Assembly: GCA_965248775.1 (NCBI GenBank)
Contig: OZ252150.1
Coordinates: 4,588,001-4,652,000 of the forward strand
Reading direction: 5' to 3'
Origin: JBHHUI01 sp965248775
GTDB lineage: Bacteria; Chloroflexota; Anaerolineae; Anaerolineales; JBHHUI01
DNA length: 64,000 nucleotides
Below are positions 29,480-36,393 of the stretch, in pieces (position 1 is the stretch's first letter; the number at the start of each line of letters is the position of its first letter). The position numbers and the translations under genes are program-made. Below the pieces are notes generated by a model. That model saw nothing but the letters and a program-made list of their open reading frames with translations, was not told the origin of the DNA and made no database searches.

Positions 29480-29608
29480 CCCTCTCGAAATTTAATCTCG
29501 CCTTCCCTACCATACATACTTATCCTGAATACATCAGCAATTCCCGTGAGTATTGGTTTCCGAGGATGCTTAAGCGGAATTCTGTAACGAACCCTCGGTA
29601 ACGCGTAG

Positions 29609-30643
29609 ATGTTGGTAATCTCGATCAGCCTAAGCGTAATCATTCTGAGTTACATAACCGCAGGCAGAGTGCATAAATGGGCGCACAGACGGCAATTATT
29701 TGTAATTCCTAACGCGCGCAGTTTACACCAAGTGCCTACGCCGACAGGAGGGGGTTTGGGCATCGTAATTGCGACAATAGTAGCGACAATTCTATCCGTA
29801 CTCCTTCGGCCTGCTTGGAACATCCCTGGGTTTCTGATCTATATATTCGGTGGCCTGCTCGTGGCGGTTGTAAGCTGGTGGGACGATTTGTATTCGTTGT
29901 CGGCAAAAATTCGCATCAGTGTACACTTTGTTGCTGCGGTGATGATGCTATTTGGAATTGGCCATTACGAAATTTTTGAACTCCCTCAAAAAGGCATTAT
30001 TGGCTTGGGTTGGGTGGGGTATCCTTTCACTTTGATCTGGATCGTCGGACTTATCAACGCTTATAATTTTACGGACGGTATTGATGGGAATGCTGGCAGT
30101 CAGGGAATCATCGCCGGCTTAATATGGGCAATGGCAGGGTTGTTCCTGGAATTACCATTGGTGAGTTTGATCGGTCTTTTCACAGCAGCCGCATGCTTGG
30201 GCTTTTTAGGCCACAACTGGCAACCAGCCCGTATTTTTATGGGGGATGTCGGCAGCACGTTTCTTGGTTTTACTTTTGCTTCACTACCAATAGTGGCATA
30301 TCAATTGACCGGTAGCCCGCGCATACTGTTGTTCGGTGGACTGGCTGTCGCGCCGCTTATTTGGGACGCGATCTACACAGCGACTTGGCGTTTGTCAAAA
30401 GGTGAACCGATTTTTAATGCGCACCGAACTTATTTATATCAACGGGTAGTGAGTATGGGTTATTCACATCGATTTGTAACAACCATTTATGCAATCCTCT
30501 TACTTGCACTCGGGGTGTGTGGCATTTTCTATTTGGCGCTCCCTGGGCCTTGGCGTTGGGGATTTCTGGCGCTTGCAGCCTCTATGCTAACTTTGCAAGT
30601 GGTTATCGTCTTTGCAGCCGAAAAGCGAACTAAGCCCCTCTAA
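29609..30643 (+). CDS. wecA: Undecaprenyl-phosphate sugar-1-phosphate transferase (WecA/WbpL family)
   Basis: 344 residues from ATG 29609, about ten hydrophobic segments. PTPTGGGLGIV at the N-terminus, SWWDDLYSLSA, INAYNFTDGIDG, IFMGDVGSTFLG and NAHRTYLYQR are the conserved cytoplasmic loops of the MraY/WecA family, holding the aspartates for Mg2+ and catalysis. It would start the repeat unit by moving a HexNAc-1-phosphate to undecaprenyl phosphate. A second, longer family member is encoded at 36390, so the cluster has two initiators. Confidence 0.9.
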   Translation: MLVISISLSVIILSYITAGRVHKWAHRRQLFVIPNARSLHQVPTPTGGGLGIVIATIVATILSVLLRPAWNIPGFLIYIFGGLLVAVVSWWDDLYSLSAKIRISVHFVAAVMMLFGIGHYEIFELPQKGIIGLGWVGYPFTLIWIVGLINAYNFTDGIDGNAGSQGIIAGLIWAMAGLFLELPLVSLIGLFTAAACLGFLGHNWQPARIFMGDVGSTFLGFTFASLPIVAYQLTGSPRILLFGGLAVAPLIWDAIYTATWRLSKGEPIFNAHRTYLYQRVVSMGYSHRFVTTIYAILLLALGVCGIFYLALPGPWRWGFLALAASMLTLQVVIVFAAEKRTKPL

Positions 30644-30765
30644 TGGATGCAAATCGAATTCGCTGAAGGGTTAGCGGGGCAGAGTCACGTAAGAGAAATA
30701 TTGACGACGCCTGTGATGGACGGTGAATCATGACCTGCAGGACAAGGGAATACTAAAGTTCGTAA

Positions 30766-31006
30766 TAAGGCGAATGTGCATTATTTAGGAATGCTCTGGC
30801 ATTATCGAACTGCGTCCCTGAAGCCCGGAGAGATTTCCTCTGACATATGTGACCATATGTCAATTGATGCGGTCTGATGTGATTCACATCATGGGTGTAT
30901 CGTTTACGACGTTTGCTGGCCGTTGGTAATCCTTTATGTGTTTGAGCATCCGGGGATGCATGCTCCAATGTTGCGCAGTATTCACAAAAAGATAAATTAC
31001 CACCTA
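30766..31006 (+). pseudogene. Remnant of a GT4 glycosyltransferase, N-terminal half
   Basis: No open frame, but pieces in two frames match the intact GT4 at 19055. LGMLWHYRTASLKPG corresponds to WTLFRYRAITFNPG; then in another frame DVIHIMGVSFTTFAGRW corresponds to DVVHLFGFYDLLGP; then in the first frame VFEHPGMHAPMLRSIHKK corresponds to LEPIGMFVPIVRSLGKK. The match ends at the IS630 end. The C-terminal end of the same gene type lies beyond the IS at 32482. The stretch 30644-30765 upstream shows nothing I recognise. Confidence 0.6.
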
Positions 31007-31141
31007 GTGGGTCACTTGGCATTATGATTGCCATTGTTGGATCAACGTTGAGCGGCGGCGAATCGGACGCCGAGTGCATGCACCGGAACCACCGAGCATA
31101 TGCAGCCGCTGGCGACTTCGTTGACGGCGGGCCCGGCGTTT

Positions 31142-31168
31142 ACCGACCCAGTTCGTTCGGTACTGGGT
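31142..31168 (+). repeat. 27-nt interleaved-palindrome insertion, type A copy 1
   Basis: Arms in order: A ACCGA, B CCCAGT, A' TCGGT, B' ACTGGG. Inserted in frame in the IS630 transposase between FEWGG and KRRARR, where relatives I recall read straight across. Flanks are T on the left and G on the right, as in the other type A copies. Confidence 0.82.
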
Positions 31169-31849
31169 GCCGCCCCATTCAAACGGAGTGGGGTTCTGGT
31201 TCCAGCCGTGCGCAACGCCTTCCAACAAAGTAATGATCTGGTCGGGCGTTTGTGGGTACTGACCCGCCAGGCCACGCCGCACCAGAATGCGCTGTAACGA
31301 TTCGGCCATGTTCAGCCAGGAGCCGCCCAGCGGGGTATACAACGGCATAATCCCGTGTGTGAACAACCACAAAACCATCTCGGGCGTATGATGGCCTTTG
31401 AGATTGTCCCAGATGAGTAGGATTCGCAGTGCGGGCAGCTGTTGCGATAAAGTGATGGGCAACGATAATCCTGTCTGCCAGCGTTCCCACAACAAGCGAT
31501 TGGCTTTCACTTCGAGCGGCGGATTTTCTGGCAGGGTCTGCAGGATAGCCAGCAGTTCGCCTTTGAGCCATGGATGCAGGACAGCATTCGTAGTTCGCGT
31601 GACGCCTTTCACGCGCACCTGTCCGGAAGCAGGATGAAAAAGTGTCAGTAATTTGGCGGTACCATCGCGAAAATACTCGTGCGGTTGTTTGGCCGGGTTC
31701 GTCACTAATTGCCAGCTGGCCCCTACATAGGGCCTGGTCTGATAAGGTCCGGCCTCATCTTGGGTCCAGACAGCCAGTCCGAGCGCCGCGCCGGTTTGGT
31801 AGGCGCTTTCGATCAAGTTTTTTTCGCCTCGGTATCCGGGTCGGTCACC

Positions 31850-31876
31850 GTCATGACCCAGTGCATTCATGACTGG
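31850..31876 (-). repeat. 27-nt interleaved-palindrome insertion in IS630 copy 1
   Basis: On the minus strand arms are A CCAGT, B GTCATGA, A' ACTGG, B' TCATGAC, with A and B sharing two bases. It sits between RRVT and VTDPD of the transposase. The length keeps the frame but it brings a TGA. The sequence differs from type A; the layout is the same. Confidence 0.72.
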
Positions 31877-32481
31877 GTGACTCGGCGGCCTTTGCGCTTG
31901 CGCGCTACCTGACCGGTCTCACACCAGCTTCACGATTGTTGCCAGCTATAGCCGGCTTCCAACAACACCAACCAAATCGTGTATGTACTCACCTCCGGCA
32001 AACCATCCGGCATCTTGCGCAGACGCCGCTGCAATGTTTGCAAAGACCATGTCGCTGTGCCGTCCGTCTTCGGATCAGGTTTACGCCGTACTTCCTGCAG
32101 AATGCGCTCGCGTTGCGCCACTCCGTACTTCACTTGCGCTCCGCCGCCGTGGCGAGGCTCGATGGCCGTCAGGCCTTCCTGATTGAAGCGGCTGACCAAA
32201 TGCGAGACCGCATCACCCGACTTACGTCCCGATAAATGCGCTGCCTCTGTATAATTGTGTCCTGCCGCAACGAACAGGATCTGTCGTGCACGAGCAACAT
32301 GCGTGCCAGGCTCGCTGCGCGAACGACTGATACGTTCCAACCATTCCCGCTCTTCTTTCGTCAGAATGCGGAGCGGGTCTTTCTTGCGTCGGCTCATGTC
32401 GTCACCCCTCATACTCAAGATTGTGGCCGATTCTAAAGCACACCACCGTTTATGGCAATCATCATGCCAAATGTCCCACTA

Positions 32482-32646
32482 GTAGAGGCGTTGCGGAATG
32501 CAATGGAGCGGATGCTCATTGATATCAACTTATATCGGTCATTTAAAGCAAACTCTGTCTCGTTGGCTCAAGAGCTATCGTGGGAAAAACATGTTAAGCA
32601 GATGATACACCTTTACGAATCAATAGCCCGGGTAAGTGACAGATGA
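32482..32646 (+). pseudogene. Remnant of a GT4 glycosyltransferase, C-terminal end
   Basis: LVEALRNAMERMLIDINLYR and LAQELSWEKHVKQMIHLYESIA match the last 55 residues of the GT4 at 19055 (AVRDAMARLLTDSALYK, ARELSWEEPVDQMEALYGEL). It follows the IS630 end directly. Relative to the N-terminal remnant at 30766-31006, about 195 codons of the middle are missing, so the gene lost its centre as well as receiving the IS. Its TGA overlaps the next ATG. Confidence 0.65.
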
Positions 32647-33629
32647 GGTTTCTTGTCACTGGAAGTTCTGGATTTATAGGCCAACACTTGGTTCAGTTAT
32701 TGATCCAGAACGAATATGAAGTTGAAGGGATCGACATCAAAGTGCCCCCAGTTGAGCTGGAGGGATTCCGCCATTGGAAGTGCGATATATTAGATAGGGA
32801 GTCATTAAAGCAAATATTTTTGGACACGTCTCCACAAGTGGTCATCCATCTGGCGGCGCGAACAGATTTGGACGAAAAAGATGATCTCAGTGGGTACGCA
32901 GCGAACATTGATGGCGTTGAGAGCCTTATCCAGGCTATTCAGGCCTCTCCCTCCATTGAACGATGTATCTTTACATCATCTCAGCTTGTCTGCAGGCTGG
33001 GCTATGTGCCCATCAGTGATGATGATTATTGCCCGTATACTCTCTATGGTGAGAGTAAGGTGTTGACGGAAAAGATCGTGAGGCGTCAGACGGGGGGCGG
33101 GCGTACATGGTGCTTAGTAAGACCGACAACGGTATGGGGGCCAAATATGAACCCTCATTACCAGAGGTTCTTTAATCTGGTTGCCTCCGGTCGGTACGTT
33201 CACATTGGCAGCAGTCGGCTGTTGAAGACGTACGGTTATGTAGGCAATGTTGCCTATCAGTATCTGAAGCTTGTACGAGCAACGTCAGAACAAATAAACG
33301 CAAAGCTATTTTATCTCGCAGACTATGAGCCGTTGTCACTTCGAGACTGGGCTAATGCACTGCAACATGAAATGGGAGCGCGTCGAATTTGCACAGTCCC
33401 GGTGACCGCTGCTCGAATAGCGACCGGAGTTGGCGATCTGATCAACTCTATCGGATTCAAGAAGTTTCCATTCAATTCATTTCGATTAAATAATGTTCTC
33501 ACTGAATATCGTTATGATATGAGAGCTACAAAGGCGCTCTGTGGTCCGCTTCCATATTCAATGGAAGACGGCGTAAGTGCGACTATCGCATGGTACAAGA
33601 ACGGCATTACTCATGCGAGTGAAGAGTGA
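32643..33629 (+). CDS. SDR-family NAD-dependent nucleotide-sugar epimerase/dehydratase
   Basis: 328 residues from ATG 32643, overlapping the GT4 remnant's TGA (ATGA). VTGSSGFIGQHL binds NAD; VIHLAARTDL and the YGESK catalytic pair follow; LVRPTTVWGPNMNPHYQRF and KTYGYVGNVAYQYL are typical of UDP-sugar epimerases or 4-reductases. It is the counterpart of the epimerase at 27205 in a second, damaged module. An IS3 element begins three bases after the stop. Confidence 0.83.
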   Translation: MRFLVTGSSGFIGQHLVQLLIQNEYEVEGIDIKVPPVELEGFRHWKCDILDRESLKQIFLDTSPQVVIHLAARTDLDEKDDLSGYAANIDGVESLIQAIQASPSIERCIFTSSQLVCRLGYVPISDDDYCPYTLYGESKVLTEKIVRRQTGGGRTWCLVRPTTVWGPNMNPHYQRFFNLVASGRYVHIGSSRLLKTYGYVGNVAYQYLKLVRATSEQINAKLFYLADYEPLSLRDWANALQHEMGARRICTVPVTAARIATGVGDLINSIGFKKFPFNSFRLNNVLTEYRYDMRATKALCGPLPYSMEDGVSATIAWYKNGITHASEE

Positions 33630-33697
33630 TCTGTAATGGACCCCTAAAACTGGACAGATGCTAGAGTGAGTAGCGTGTCCAGAGAAAGGGTTTCACA

Positions 33698-34030
33698 ATG
33701 AGCAAACGTCGGAGTTTTACGCCGGAATTCAAAGCGCAAGTTGTACTGGAACGGTTGGCTGGAACAAAGACACCAGCCCAAATCTGTCGAGAACATGGTC
33801 TCAAAGACTCTGTGATCCATCGCTGGAAACGCGATTTTATTGCGCGAGCGCCGCATGTGTTTGCTGGCGAAACATTTCAGGAAAAGCACGAAGCGCAGGT
33901 TGCCGAGTTGGAGCGGGTACTCGGGCGGCTGACGATGGAGCTGGAAGTAGCACACTTGTCCTGGCGGACAGTGCCAGGGAAAAAAGCCTCGCTGTACTTG
34001 AGCTCTCCAGCGAACAGAAGCGGACGCTGA
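33698..34030 (+). CDS. IS3-family OrfA (helix-turn-helix), with a 9-residue insertion
   Basis: 110 residues from ATG 33698. KRRSFTPEFKAQVVLERL and a helix-turn-helix (TPAQICREHGLKDSVIHRW) are typical OrfA. Near the end the usual MELEVAKKAS is split by HLSWRTVPG, encoded by the 27-nt insertion at 33953. The A-run after it (33980-33985) is where IS3 elements shift by -1 into orfB. OrfA binds the element ends. Confidence 0.85.
   Translation: MSKRRSFTPEFKAQVVLERLAGTKTPAQICREHGLKDSVIHRWKRDFIARAPHVFAGETFQEKHEAQVAELERVLGRLTMELEVAHLSWRTVPGKKASLYLSSPANRSGR
33953..33979 (+). repeat. 27-nt interleaved-palindrome insertion in IS3 orfA
   Basis: Arms: A CACTTGTCC, B CCTGG, A' GGACAGTG, B' CCAGG (one bulged T in A). 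Placed in frame between GCA and AAAAAAGCC, immediately upstream of the frameshift A-run. It shortens the A-run context from GCAAAAAAA to GGGAAAAAA. Confidence 0.78.
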
Positions 34031-34037
34031 CGCGCAT

Positions 34038-34064
34038 CCCGACCCAGTTCGTTCGGGACTGGGT
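34038..34064 (+). repeat. 27-nt insertion, type A copy 2
   Basis: Arms A CCCGA, B CCCAGT, A' TCGGG, B' ACTGGG. Compared with copy 1 the first base of A and the last of A' have changed together (A-T to C-G). Adds PTQFVRDWV in frame to OrfB between LTR and LSKQESY. Flanks AT and G. Confidence 0.85.
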
Positions 34065-34233
34065 GTTGAGTAAACAAGAAAGCTATCCCATTGCCGTCGC
34101 GTGTCAGGTGTTGGGCTTGTCGCGGAGCACGTACTACCACGTGGCCCAGAAGCCAGATGAGCAACTTGTGCGCGAAACGATCGAAGCCGTCCTGCGCGAA
34201 TTCCCGACTTACGGTAGCCGTCGGGTCGCCCAC

Positions 34234-34259
34234 AGTGGAGTGCGCACTGCACTCTGCAG
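34234..34259 (+). repeat. 26-nt interleaved-palindrome insertion in IS3 orfB
   Basis: Arms A CAGTG (first C from the flank), B GAGTG, A' CACTG, B' CACTC. Inserted between GTCGCCCAC and CAACTGCGG (VAH and QLRR). Being 26 nt it shifts the frame. Confidence 0.75.
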
Positions 34260-34455
34260 CAACTGCGGCGGTCGCCGCACAATCTGACGGTCAATCGCAA
34301 ACGCGTCCAGCGCTTGATGACAGAAATGGGGTTGCAACAACCCCAAAAACGCCGCAAATGCCGCACCACTGATAGCCAGCACTCGTATCCACGCTATCCG
34401 AACCTGGTGCGGGATTTGGAAGTCGTCTTTCCAGAGCAGGTTTGTGCGAGTGACA

Positions 34456-34481
34456 CACTTGCGCCGTACGCAGTACAGGTG
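34456..34481 (+). repeat. 26-nt insertion in IS3 orfB
   Basis: Inserted between AGTGACA and TTATATATATCCGC (SDI-IYIRLQ). Length 26 explains the second frame change. Pairing arms TGCG/CGCA and GTAC/GTAC interleave, and CACTT/AGGTG closes the ends; the layout is less clear than in the others. Confidence 0.62.
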
Positions 34482-34666
34482 TTATATATATCCGCCTGCA
34501 GAACGGTTTCATCTATTTGGCAGTTGTGCTGGACGTGTTCACCCGTAGCATCCGCGGCTGGGAGTTGGGCCGTTCGCTCGACCAGCAATTGTCGCTGAGC
34601 GCCTTGCGCCGCGCCCTGGCCGACCACGTTCCGCTTATCCATCACAGTGACCAAGGTGTTCAGTAT

Positions 34667-34693
34667 CCCGACCCAGTACTTTCGGGACTGGGC
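34667..34693 (+). repeat. 27-nt insertion, type A copy 3
   Basis: Arms A CCCGA, B CCCAGT, A' TCGGG, B' ACTGGG, last base C. Adds PDPVLSGLG in frame between HHSDQGVQY and AATAYTDLL, just after the second catalytic D region of OrfB. Flanks AT and G. Confidence 0.87.
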
Positions 34694-34746
34694 GCCGCCA
34701 CTGCTTACACCGACTTGCTGCGCGAACATGACATCCAGATCAGCAT

Positions 34747-34773
34747 ACCGACCCAGTTCGTTCAGTACTGGGT
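34747..34773 (+). repeat. 27-nt insertion, type A copy 4
   Basis: Arms A ACCGA, B CCCAGT, A' TCAGT (one mismatch), B' ACTGGG. Adds PTQFVQYWV in frame between HDIQIS and AAIGKAAENGYAE of OrfB. Flanks AT and G. It lies only 53 bases after copy 3. Confidence 0.87.
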
Positions 34774-34901
34774 GGCAGCGATTGGCAAGGCTGCAGAGAA
34801 CGGCTACGCAGAGCGATTAATGCGCACCATCAAGGAAGAGGAGGTCGACCTGTCGGACTACCAAGATTTCGCCGACGCCTATGCCCAGATCGGGCGTTTC
34901 A

Positions 34902-34925
34902 CAGCGTCCAGTGAACGCCATTGGG
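34902..34925 (+). repeat. 24-nt interleaved-palindrome insertion in IS3 orfB
   Basis: Arms A GCGT, B CCAGTG, A' ACGC, B' CATTGG (one T-G pair). Adds eight codons in frame between QIGRF and EQVYLHKRIH. The exact edges are uncertain by a few bases. Confidence 0.6.
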
Positions 34926-35134
34926 TCGAGCAGGTGTATCTGCACAAGCGCATCCACTCGGCGTTGGGCTATCTCACCCCAGCCGAATTCGAAGCCACCT
35001 GCCATCAGGAGCAGACAGAACATCTGTCCTCCCTAAATCCTGCTTGATTTCTGTCCAATTTCTTGGGTCCACTACAATCACCACACTTAAAATAATATAC
35101 TGGTTGGTCATCTGATGTTACTCGGCACAAGCTA

Positions 35135-35436
35135 TTGGTGTGGCTGAGTAGTATTCAATACAGTTTCTCAATCGCGATTATTCTGGCCGAACTCACACGC
35201 CAGCCCTTGAAGTTGGATCATGAGATCGTCGTACTAAAGACCACACCTCACTATATTCGTGATCATGAATCGCTTTCATTGCAGCACCTCGCTCCGCGGT
35301 GGGGGCGTTTTCTATTTCAGAGCGACTACGGTGGAGTATCCGTTTATCATGCGTCAGTGAACGATAAGGGTAGCCTCATCGTGTGGCGGCTGATCGACTC
35401 TTTTCACACCACTGGCACCTTGGTTGGATTCTTGGA
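35135..35436 (+). pseudogene. N-terminal remnant of a WbuB-like GT4 glycosyltransferase
   Basis: FSIAIILAELTRQPLKLDHEI, TTPHYIRDHESLSLQ and APRWGRFLFQSDYGGVSVYHA match the first 110 residues of WbuB-type GT4 enzymes, the type seen frameshifted at 28227. The first 15 or so residues are garbled and the IS3 lies upstream. After GTLVG homology ends and an IS1-like element begins at 35446. A short C-terminal tail (36309-36393) may follow it. It matches the middle gene of the second epimerase-GT4-WecA module. Confidence 0.65.
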
Positions 35437-35701
35437 TCCAACTCGGGGAGTGTCTAACATAATGCGCAAGCGAAGCCCGAGAGATAAGCGGGGTAGTAAG
35501 GGAAACGGCGGCGAGCGAGTTGACGTTGATTGTGTGCGAAAACGAATAAGCGCACCGCACGCCGATGAGCCTCTTCACATCGAGAGAAACAACGCGAGCG
35601 CCGACCCAGGCGAGCTAGATAATGACGCAAGTCTGCGTTCACTCCTTTGACGGAGTAGGTTTGGCTCTTATCATCCATTGGGTGATGGATAGCTGGCCAG
35701 T

Positions 35702-35728
35702 ATACCGATGCAGTGTGCACGGCACTGG
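35702..35728 (-). repeat. 27-nt interleaved-palindrome insertion in the IS1-like element
   Basis: Minus-strand arms: A CAGTG, B CCGTG, A' CACTG, B' CATCGG (one bulge). In frame between YQTVL and YWPAIHHPM of the transposase. Not of type A sequence, but the same layout. Confidence 0.68.
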
Positions 35729-36143
35729 ACAAGACGGTCTGATAGGCTCGATACTCATCACTTTAGTAATCGTTTCCCTGGACGCTCTCGAAAAGCATGT
35801 CTTGAAAGACTGTGCCGTTTCGCTGACGACTGACCCGCCGGGCCAGAATGCAGCGGGTCGCACGATCCACAATTGTCAGAAGGTAGATGGGGTTTTTTCC
35901 TCTCCAATGAAGGTGGAGAGCTCGTCCATTTCGACCGTCTGCACCCGTTCAGGAACCGGCGCACCGGGCAGTTTATCGACATGCGCATTGACCCAGTTGA
36001 TGACAGTCTGATGATGGACGCCGAGATGTCGCCCGATACGCCGAAAGTTTATTCCATCGGCATACATTCGAATGGCTTGCTGGCGCAGTTCCAGTGGATA
36101 GCCATGTACCTTCGGTTCGGGCGTGTAGCAATACCCACATTGC

Positions 36144-36170
36144 TCCCAGTACCGAACGAACTGGGTCGGT
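36144..36170 (-). repeat. 27-nt insertion, type A copy 5
   Basis: Minus-strand arms A ACCGA, B CCCAGT, A' TCGGT, B' ACTGGG, last base A. In frame within the N-terminal zinc finger, between YRC and QCGYC, flanks AT and G. Nearly identical to copy 1 in the unrelated IS630, so the unit has spread between different IS types. Confidence 0.87.
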
Positions 36171-36308
36171 ATACATCGATAACGCTGGCTGCCCGCGCCG
36201 GTGCAGCCATTCTTGCTTTGACGTTTTCGCTCTTCGCATTGTGGACAGATTGGAATGCTCGTATTGTCTCATCTTTTCAACACTGTCTTTGACACTCCCT
36301 CCAACTCG

Positions 36309-36393
36309 TAATTGCAACGGATTGCTAGAAGAATACTTGATACAGCGATACGAAATAAGGGCATATTCGCCAGCAACTCACAGCATGACATGA
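36309..36393 (+). pseudogene. Possible C-terminal tail of the WbuB-like GT4
   Basis: Without the IS1-like element the 35135 frame continues through the target repeat into LLEEYLIQRYEIRAYSPATH and stops at 36393, just after the next start. The short segment resembles the last helix of GT4 enzymes, but most of the gene between GTLVG and here is absent. Weak evidence. Confidence 0.35.

Larger units (their letters stand above)
31022..32397 (-). pseudogene. IS630-family transposase, disrupted
   Basis: From ATG 32397 (GAGGGG upstream) the N-terminal helix-turn-helix part runs to a TGA at 31930-31932, where WQQS*SWCETGQ suggests CGA to TGA. The frame continues through RKRKGRR, meets a 27-nt insertion with another TGA, then needs a -1 shift at seven A (31818-31824) to reach LIESAYQTGAALGLAVW. 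The catalytic part has WTQDEAGPYQT, LLIWDNLKGHHTP and GGSWLNMAESLQ. A second 27-nt insertion (TQYRTNWVG) lies in frame near the C-terminus at 31142. With one base added the whole length is a multiple of three. Confidence 0.87.
31007..32479 (-). mobile_element. IS630-family element, decayed (copy 1)
   Basis: Imperfect inverted repeats of about 30 bases, GTGGGTCACTTGGCAT at the left and GTGGGACATTTGGCAT from the right, next to TA dinucleotides (31005-31006 and 32480-32481) as expected for IS630. The transposase on the minus strand is broken by a nonsense codon, a homopolymer shift and two 27-nt insertions. It separates two parts of a decayed GT4 gene. Confidence 0.88.
33986..35047 (+). pseudogene. 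IS3-family OrfB transposase (DDE), broken by mini-insertions
   Basis: Three frames in succession encode an OrfB: ESYPIAVACQVLGLSRSTYY and YGSRRVAH; then MTEMGLQQPQKRRK; then FIYLAVVLDVFTRSIRGW, IHHSDQGVQY, NGYAERLMRTIKEEEVDLSDY and YLHKRIHSALGYLTPAEFE. The frame changes fall exactly at 26-nt insertions (34234, 34456). In-frame 27- or 24-nt insertions lie at 34038, 34667, 34747 and 34902; two of them split the region of the second catalytic D. Without the insertions one OrfB frame results. Confidence 0.88.
33632..35076 (+). mobile_element. IS3-family element, decayed, carrying seven mini-insertions
   Basis: Inverted repeats TGTAATGGACCCCTAAAACTGGACA (in two parts: TGTAATGGACCC and ACTGGACAG) at 33632 and TGTAGTGGACCC with ATTGGACAG read inward from 35076. 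A 3-bp repeat ATC flanks it (33629-33631 and 35077-35079). It has orfA and an orfB broken in three frames. All frame breaks in orfB are explained by two 26-nt insertions. Confidence 0.9.
35454..36266 (-). pseudogene. IS1-like transposase, disrupted
   Basis: Minus strand: ICPQCEERKRQSKNG and CQ-QCGYCYTPEP form an N-terminal zinc finger; RQQAIRMYADGINFRRIGRHLGVHH is the helix-turn-helix; VEMDELSTFIGE begins the DDE domain. A shift at six A (35893-35898) is needed to reach NPIYLLTIVDRATRCILA. A TAA interrupts QGNDY*SDEYRAYQTVL. DKSQTYSVKGVNADLRHYLARL and RRRFPYYPAYLS end it at 35454. Insertions of 27 nt lie at 36144 (in the zinc finger) and 35702. Confidence 0.83.
35446..36299 (-). mobile_element. 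IS1-like element, 854 bp, decayed
   Basis: The inverted ends GGGAGTGTC (35446) and GACACTCCC (to 36299) are flanked by a perfect 9-bp repeat TCCAACTCG (35437-35445 and 36300-36308). The transposase on the minus strand is broken by a stop and a homopolymer shift and carries two 27-nt insertions. The host is a GT4 remnant. It is not the same element as the IS1 at 23788. Confidence 0.88.

Noticed and set aside
34038..34064. A true H-type RNA pseudoknot forming both stems at once.
   Set aside because: No bases separate A' from B' or A from B, which leaves too little loop to cross the stems; alternating hairpins are more plausible.
35400..35650. The + strand frame continuing the GT4 remnant for another 70 codons.
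   Set aside because: Past 35445 it is the reverse of the IS1-like transposase C-terminus and not part of the glycosyltransferase.
35988..35998. GACCCAGTTGATG as another type A copy.
   Set aside because: It encodes native NWVNAH of the IS1-like helix-turn-helix region and has no matching second arm.
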